Made by a program: the position numbers and the translations under genes. From Hirudo medicinalis (lineage: Eukaryota > Annelida > Clitellata > Hirudinida > Hirudinidae): a DNA stretch of 12,587 bases. Positions 8,841-12,587 of this stretch are shown piece by piece (position 1 is the first letter of the stretch; the number at the start of each line of letters is the position of its first letter). The DNA lies in assembly GCA_011800805.1 (NCBI GenBank), contig MPNW01000338.1, positions 161,714-174,300 of the forward strand, given 5' to 3'. The notes under the pieces are model-generated. The model worked only from the letters and a program-made list of their open reading frames with translations. It was not told the DNA's origin and did no database searches.

Positions 8841-9886
8841 TCACTACTGCGCTGAGCACATCCCTCTCGGTGATGGCTCCTTGCCTCTACAAACACACAT
8901 CCTTGGTTTGATGCTTTATGCGTGAAAGATGCTGCCTTACTTCGCTTCGACGGAGAAATGCGGCCATATATAGAGAAGATATCAGGGCTGTTGCTCGCTC
9001 TTACACTGGACTTCTGAACACCAAGCGCATAGCAGAGGTGCAGCATCCTGCCAGGCGGTGGAAGCTTGTTGGTGAGGCTACTGGCCTTGGCGGTGTGACT
9101 GGACGTTCTGCTGCTCCAACTGCTGAAACCTACTCTGCATATTTAAACGAAAAGCTCAATGACATCTGTGCGTCTCAAGAGACTTTCCCATTTATTACTT
9201 CCTTATCTCGTACATCTATTTAATAAATCGTTATCTTCAGCTCAATTTCCTCGTTCCTTTAAGGAGGCAGGCGCATTGGTTCCCCAATACTTCAATTGAC
9301 AGGTGCAACCATCATTCCTTCGCAGATCGTCAGAAGCCTTGGAGTATATCTGGATACATCCCTGACGATGGGTCCTCACGTTTGTCGGGTTGCCGCGGGC
9401 TGTTATGCCAAGCTTCGGGTCCACAAGGAGGCTAAACCATTTGTGCCACATCAAATTTTCATGTCCCTCATAGTCCAGCTCATACTCTTAAAGCTAGATT
9501 ACTACAGTTCGATTCTGGTCAATGCCAGTTGCCGGAATCTCAACACCTTTCAAGCAGTCATGAACACAGCGGCGAGGCTCATTTATGGTGGAAGGTCTTC
9601 TGACCACATCACTCCTCTCCTCATGGACCTGCATTGGCTAAGAATTCCGGATAGAATCACCTTCAAAATCCTGCTTCTAGTCTACAGAGCCGCCACAGGC
9701 AGCGCTCCTCAATACCTCACTGAATTTTTGACAAGCACATCTGCTATCCCCGGTAGAGCATCACTCCGGTCCTCCAACAACAGGACTCTTGTTGTTCCTA
9801 GGTCCCGAACAATCAGGCAGGGAGCCCATTCGTTCCATGCCTGCGGACCCAGGATATGGAAAACTCAAAATATGGGCTAAATAAAT
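8841..9886 (+). mobile_element. LINE ORF2 relic lacking the reverse-transcriptase core
   Basis: This is a CR1/L2-like non-LTR retrotransposon ORF2. The linker between endonuclease and reverse transcriptase appears first: TTALSTSLSVMAP, then in another frame HPWFDALC, then RRRNAAIYRED and a long stretch to 9223. After a further shift, NKSLSSAQFPRSFKEA (9222-9275) is the first block of the reverse transcriptase. The sequence then jumps at about 9296 to the end of that domain, VRSLGVYLDTSLTMGPHV, followed by KLDYYSSILVN, DHITPLLMDLHWLRIPDRI and LVVPRSRTIRQGAHSFHACG. The region carrying the catalytic YxDD box is gone. The last open frame runs 9296-9880 for 194 codons. The protein end after GPRIW is also replaced, by an AT-rich tail that starts aaataaatgtaaatataaat. 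The endonuclease is missing upstream, where a hAT terminus cuts in at 8840. Inactive copy. Confidence 0.85.
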
Positions 9887-10324
9887 GTAAATATAAATGC
9901 ATTTATGTGAAACCTTTGATTACATGCATATGCATGAAGTTGTTAAAGGTAGAGGACGAGACATAAATGAATGTTAAGTTGTAACTTTGACTTTATGCGT
10001 AAAATAAATGGGCCAATAAAAATAAAGCAACAATTACTACGTCACAATTAGCAACCAATTGCATTAACGTCTATACTAATTATGCTCACAATAAAAATCA
10101 AACTTTTTTAGAAAAAAAAGTGCTACTTGGACTTGCGTTGTAATCCTAGACGTGATCTCAATTCAGGGTCAAAAGTTCCTCATTGACTGAATGGTTGACC
10201 AGGAATGTGTCACGTCACAGGACAAAGATTACGGAAAAATATTAAATGTAAAATAGCTGAGATAAAATTGGAAGCATGCCTGATTGAAGTTGAAAGTGTA
10301 AAAAGTATATTAGCAGGTATAAAG
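9887..10324. other. AT-rich spacer between LINE and hAT relics
   Basis: It starts with the AT-rich LINE tail. A short palindromic acatgcatatgcatg lies near 9924-9938. Otherwise no exon, repeat or element terminus was recognised. Confidence 0.4.
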
Positions 10325-10833
10325 AGGTATCGCGAATGTCATCAAAGCAATTGAAGACCGATTCAACGACAATTCCATTGAGATTATAACATATGCAAGT
10401 CGATTTGATACCTTCCAATCATTGTCAGGTTTACAAGGCAAAGGAGTCATACATTTTTATAACAACTTCACATTCTTAATGCAGAATTGCAGAAGCTGTA
10501 CTTGCGGATTTGAAATCTTTTACATTTTCACACAGTCTATGGTTAGTTGCGGAAGATACAAAGCAGACGAAAGCCAAGTGATAAAAATATTGAAAGCTGA
10601 TATGGGGTTCTGCGAGTTACAAGCGCTCTGTGAAATCCTTCTTGTTATTCCAGTAACAACTGCCTCAGTAGAGAGATCATTTAGTGCAATGAACATGATC
10701 CTCAACAAGGCAAGAAATAGAATGATACCAGAAACTCATTGTATGATCGTAAGAATTGAAGAACCTGAAGTTCCAACGGAAGATTTTCTAGAGTAGTCGA
10801 TTTATATGCTTTGAAAAAACCTCGGCGAATATG
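10325..10833 (+). pseudogene. hAT transposase C-terminal relic (dimerisation domain)
   Basis: The frame opens after a TAA at about 10320 and reads IANVIKAIEDRFND, then SRFDTFQSLSGL, a region preceding the dimerisation domain in this superfamily. The hAT dimerisation block follows: LCEILLVIPVTTASVERSFS and AMNMILNKARNRM, with the Glu of VERSFS at the usual catalytic Glu position. The main frame ends at 10796, but one base over, VDLYALKKPRRI and TGA end at 10833 as the likely original C-terminus. The two catalytic Asp blocks are absent; blocks of that kind occur on the opposite strand at 7593-8078. Family membership close to ZMYM1/ZNF862-like hAT proteins is inferred. No terminal repeat was found downstream. 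Confidence 0.85.
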
Positions 10834-11224
10834 ATTTCTTTGAGAATTTCATTTTTGAACAATTCTTTGCCGGTGAGATTAGAAATTGGTCGGTAGGAAC
10901 TCAGTCGGAATATTTACCAACCTTATTTTTGTATGTTAAAAATCACGATGAAATGCGAATTTTTTGGCTGAGTTCGGGAAGTTCTGGCCGTTCTGGCTTT
11001 TCTCGAATAATCTTAGTTCACGAAAATCTTTTTAATCCGTGAATATTCTTCAATGGCTAAACAATATAATTTTAGATTGTTTTATAAAAATCAAAATATA
11101 TTATTGAAAATTAACTTATATGTTATAAAACTAAATCATATTATTAATTGTAAATTTAGTGGTTCTTTGCTGGTTTTGACTGGCTAGTGAGTTAGGTTAC
11201 TGAGTTTCTCGACATAACATCGTT
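10834..11224. other. AT-rich region upstream of a small gene
   Basis: No coding sequence recognised. A duplicated gttctggc motif occurs near 10980-10998. The region may hold regulatory sequence for the gene whose coding exons begin at 12248, but this is only positional. Confidence 0.3.
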
Positions 11225-11291
11225 CTGTCTCAGTTTTTTTAGGTTGAGACTAGTTTGTGAAATTTCAGAGGTGTGCAGCTGTGCAGATTAG
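11225..11291 (+). promoter_or_regulatory. Possible initiator and 5'-untranslated exon of the small membrane-protein gene
   Basis: A TCAGTTTT motif at 11229-11236 resembles an arthropod initiator. The sequence runs to GATTAG at 11291, followed by a near-perfect splice donor, GTGAGTAAG. No ATG opens a useful frame here, so it would be non-coding. It would splice to the acceptor before 12222, across a hAT insertion. Confidence 0.3.
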
Positions 11292-11324
11292 GTGAGTAAG
11301 CAGTATTTTATGTTAGGTTTTAAT

Positions 11325-12205
11325 AAGGGCTAAGAATTTTTAACGATTAATTTATTTTATGACTATTAAATTTCGTTTTTTTTTAATACTTACTGAAGCA
11401 ATGTCGATATTTAGTGGCAGAGGAAATTTTAATTTGTTGTTGTTACTCTCACAAATGTTAGACTATAAGGTTAACGTTAAATTGCGTGACCGTTTTGGTT
11501 TTAAAGTAAGTAAGTAGGCAATAACAATAAAGTTATTGATGGTGAGAAGGTATACTTGTATAGCTGTGAGAGTATTAAAGTGGCAGCACTTAATTACCTT
11601 CAAAGCAGTTTGAGAATATAAAGGCATTAGACATCTTGAGCAGTTGAACAGAATTGTAACAAGCAGACTGATACAGATGAACAAAGTTGGGAGGATAACA
11701 GTATAATTGTAGGGCCAGAATTGCCACAAAAGAAACCATGACTCATGCTGACTTGTAATGATTCAGAATCTGAGTCTGAAGACAACATGACTGTAGACCC
11801 AAAAATTCCAGAGTCACAAGATCCTCTTGGAAAGCTTTGGAAAGTCAATCCCTGTCAGTTTTCTGAAACTGGCATCTTTTATTCATGCAGTATCATGCAT
11901 ACCAGCCACAAAGGTGTACCATGTGAGAGACTGTTCATCACAAACCATGTTATATTGTGATTAAACTGCAGCATCTTTAGCTCATATTGGTATGAATAAG
12001 TTAGTCTGCTTAAAAGACACAATTTATGGTTTGAATGAGTGAACTGAACAATAGCAGTAATTTTAGTTATTCCTGGCTTAATAAAAATATTATTAAATAA
12101 AACCACTTAATCAGTGGATTAAATGTGATAGTCATCTTTTATCAATTTAATTAGTTTTTAACTGTTAATTGTCAATTATTGTAAGATTAATTGTTAACAG
12201 CCCTA
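11325..12205 (+). mobile_element. Internally deleted BED/Ac-type hAT element
   Basis: The right end, read in reverse from 12205, starts tagggctgttaacaattaat, a familiar hAT terminal form. The left end at 11325 starts aagggctaagaatttttaac, a degenerate partner. The 8-bp flanks gttttaat (11317-11324) and attttcat (12206-12213) agree at 6 of 8 positions, compatible with an old target duplication. Inside, a BED-finger-like start is followed by only a short middle part and the C-terminal hAT end, so most of the transposase is missing. It lies in the putative first intron of the small membrane-protein gene. Confidence 0.65.
11475..12048 (+). pseudogene. hAT transposase relic: BED-like start joined to the dimerisation end
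   Basis: Plus-strand pieces in several frames give RDRFGFKV and IDGEKVYLYSCE, resembling the start of a BED zinc finger, then HLEQLNRIVTSRL. The acidic linker CNDSESESEDNMTVDPKIPE with QDPLGKLWKVNP follows. The C-terminal dimerisation block appears as GVPCERLF (family SVPCERLFS, with the catalytic Glu) and, after a frameshift, HIGMNKLVCLKDTIYGLNE followed by TGA at 12046-12048. The family usually ends with a similar NKLVfLk block. The catalytic Asp blocks are missing, so the copy is internally deleted as well as frameshifted. It most resembles ZBED-type Ac transposases. Confidence 0.65.
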
Positions 12206-12247
12206 ATTTTCATCCAACCAGGGAAGGACTCAGATAGATCTAAGGAA

Positions 12248-12584
12248 ATGGGAAACGAGGTAAATTTTATTTATTGCTCTCTGGAGAATTTGATATTATG
12301 TGACTTTTTTTTTTAAAGTTTGACGAACACAGGCAAGCTATGGTGAAAGCTCAAGCTTCAATGAGAAGGCAAAGAATCATTGGTCAGAATTACCATTTAT
12401 CTTAGTATAGCTTTTAAACATTGTATTTCTGGCTTGACATTTTGCTTGACTTTTGCCCTTTTCAGTATACTGCATGCTGGCATATTCAGGAGCATTGGTT
12501 ATTGGAACTATTATGTATGTTAGACCGAAAAGACCTGACCTGGAGCATCCTGATCGCAAGTCGTTGGCCATTGAAAAGGAGTGA
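12248..12584 (+). CDS. Small single-pass membrane protein, 64 residues, three coding exons
   Basis: The protein is not recognised. Exon 1 carries ATG at 12248 and ends GGAAACGAG at 12259 before a GTAAAT donor; its acceptor ACCAG lies before 12222. Exon 2, 12319-12382, follows TTTTTTTAAAG and encodes FDEHRQAMVKAQASMRRQRI; its donor is GTCAGA. Exon 3, 12466-12584, follows a strong CCCTTTTCAG acceptor. The single base left by exon 2 joins TA to give Val, and the frame then stays open to TGA at 12582-12584. Introns are 59 and 83 bp. The product has a short charged N-terminus, one membrane span (MLAYSGALVIGTIMYV, about residues 29-44) and a charged tail RPKRPDLEHPDRKSLAIEKE. Basic residues flank both sides, so topology is unclear. 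Size and layout resemble small mitochondrial or ER membrane proteins, but that is inference. Upstream in-frame codons in exon 1 (from 12222) leave open a longer N-terminus. Confidence 0.65.
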
Positions 12585-12587
12585 ACA

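Noticed and set aside
8810..9046. 78-codon minus-strand open frame, and another at 9242-9454
   Set aside because: Both are antisense to LINE coding blocks on the plus strand.
12377..12571. 64-codon minus-strand open frame
   Set aside because: It is antisense to exons 2 and 3 of the small membrane-protein gene and crosses their intron.

Overview
This window looks like nuclear DNA from an invertebrate animal, possibly an arthropod. It is AT-rich, and its genes are split by very short introns (59, 64 and 83 bp where I could place them). The rest is crowded with microsatellites, minisatellites and decayed mobile elements: several hAT DNA transposons, two non-LTR retrotransposon pieces and a mariner-type miniature element. 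There is no prokaryotic gene organisation. I cannot name the species.

Left part (1-2927): a GAT/GAC microsatellite (41-155), AT-rich spacer, three 25-bp direct repeats (944-1018), the 3' coding tail of a LINE on the minus strand (about 1940-2115), a 25-bp palindrome (2121-2145) and a 20-bp minisatellite of 15 copies (2401-2710). Middle-left (2928-6833): a candidate small plus-strand gene with phase-compatible exons (2928-3515), a frameshifted HECT ubiquitin-ligase relic of the TRIP12 type on the minus strand (3640-4480), a 96-bp mariner-like hairpin MITE (4908-5003), and exon-like pieces of an unrecognised single-pass membrane protein on the minus strand (5341-6833).

Middle-right (6963-10833) is a transposon graveyard. 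A DUF4371/ZMYM1-like hAT transposase relic lies on the minus strand and has a recognisable terminus at 8427. A second hAT-type terminus at 8840 abuts a plus-strand LINE that has lost its reverse-transcriptase core (8841-9886). The C-terminal part of a hAT transposase lies on the plus strand (10325-10833). The minus-strand piece keeps the two catalytic Asp contexts and the plus-strand piece keeps the C-terminal Glu context, so the two are complementary but inverted.

Right part (11225-12584): the most intact gene is a three-exon plus-strand locus encoding a predicted 64-residue single-pass membrane protein. A possible 5'-untranslated exon lies upstream. Between that exon and the first coding exon sits an internally deleted BED/Ac-type hAT element (about 11325-12205), whose right end lies just before the coding-exon splice acceptor. 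No operon, defence system, CRISPR array or RNA gene was found. Nearly all coding relics carry frameshifts, which fits old neutral decay but could partly be base-calling indels.
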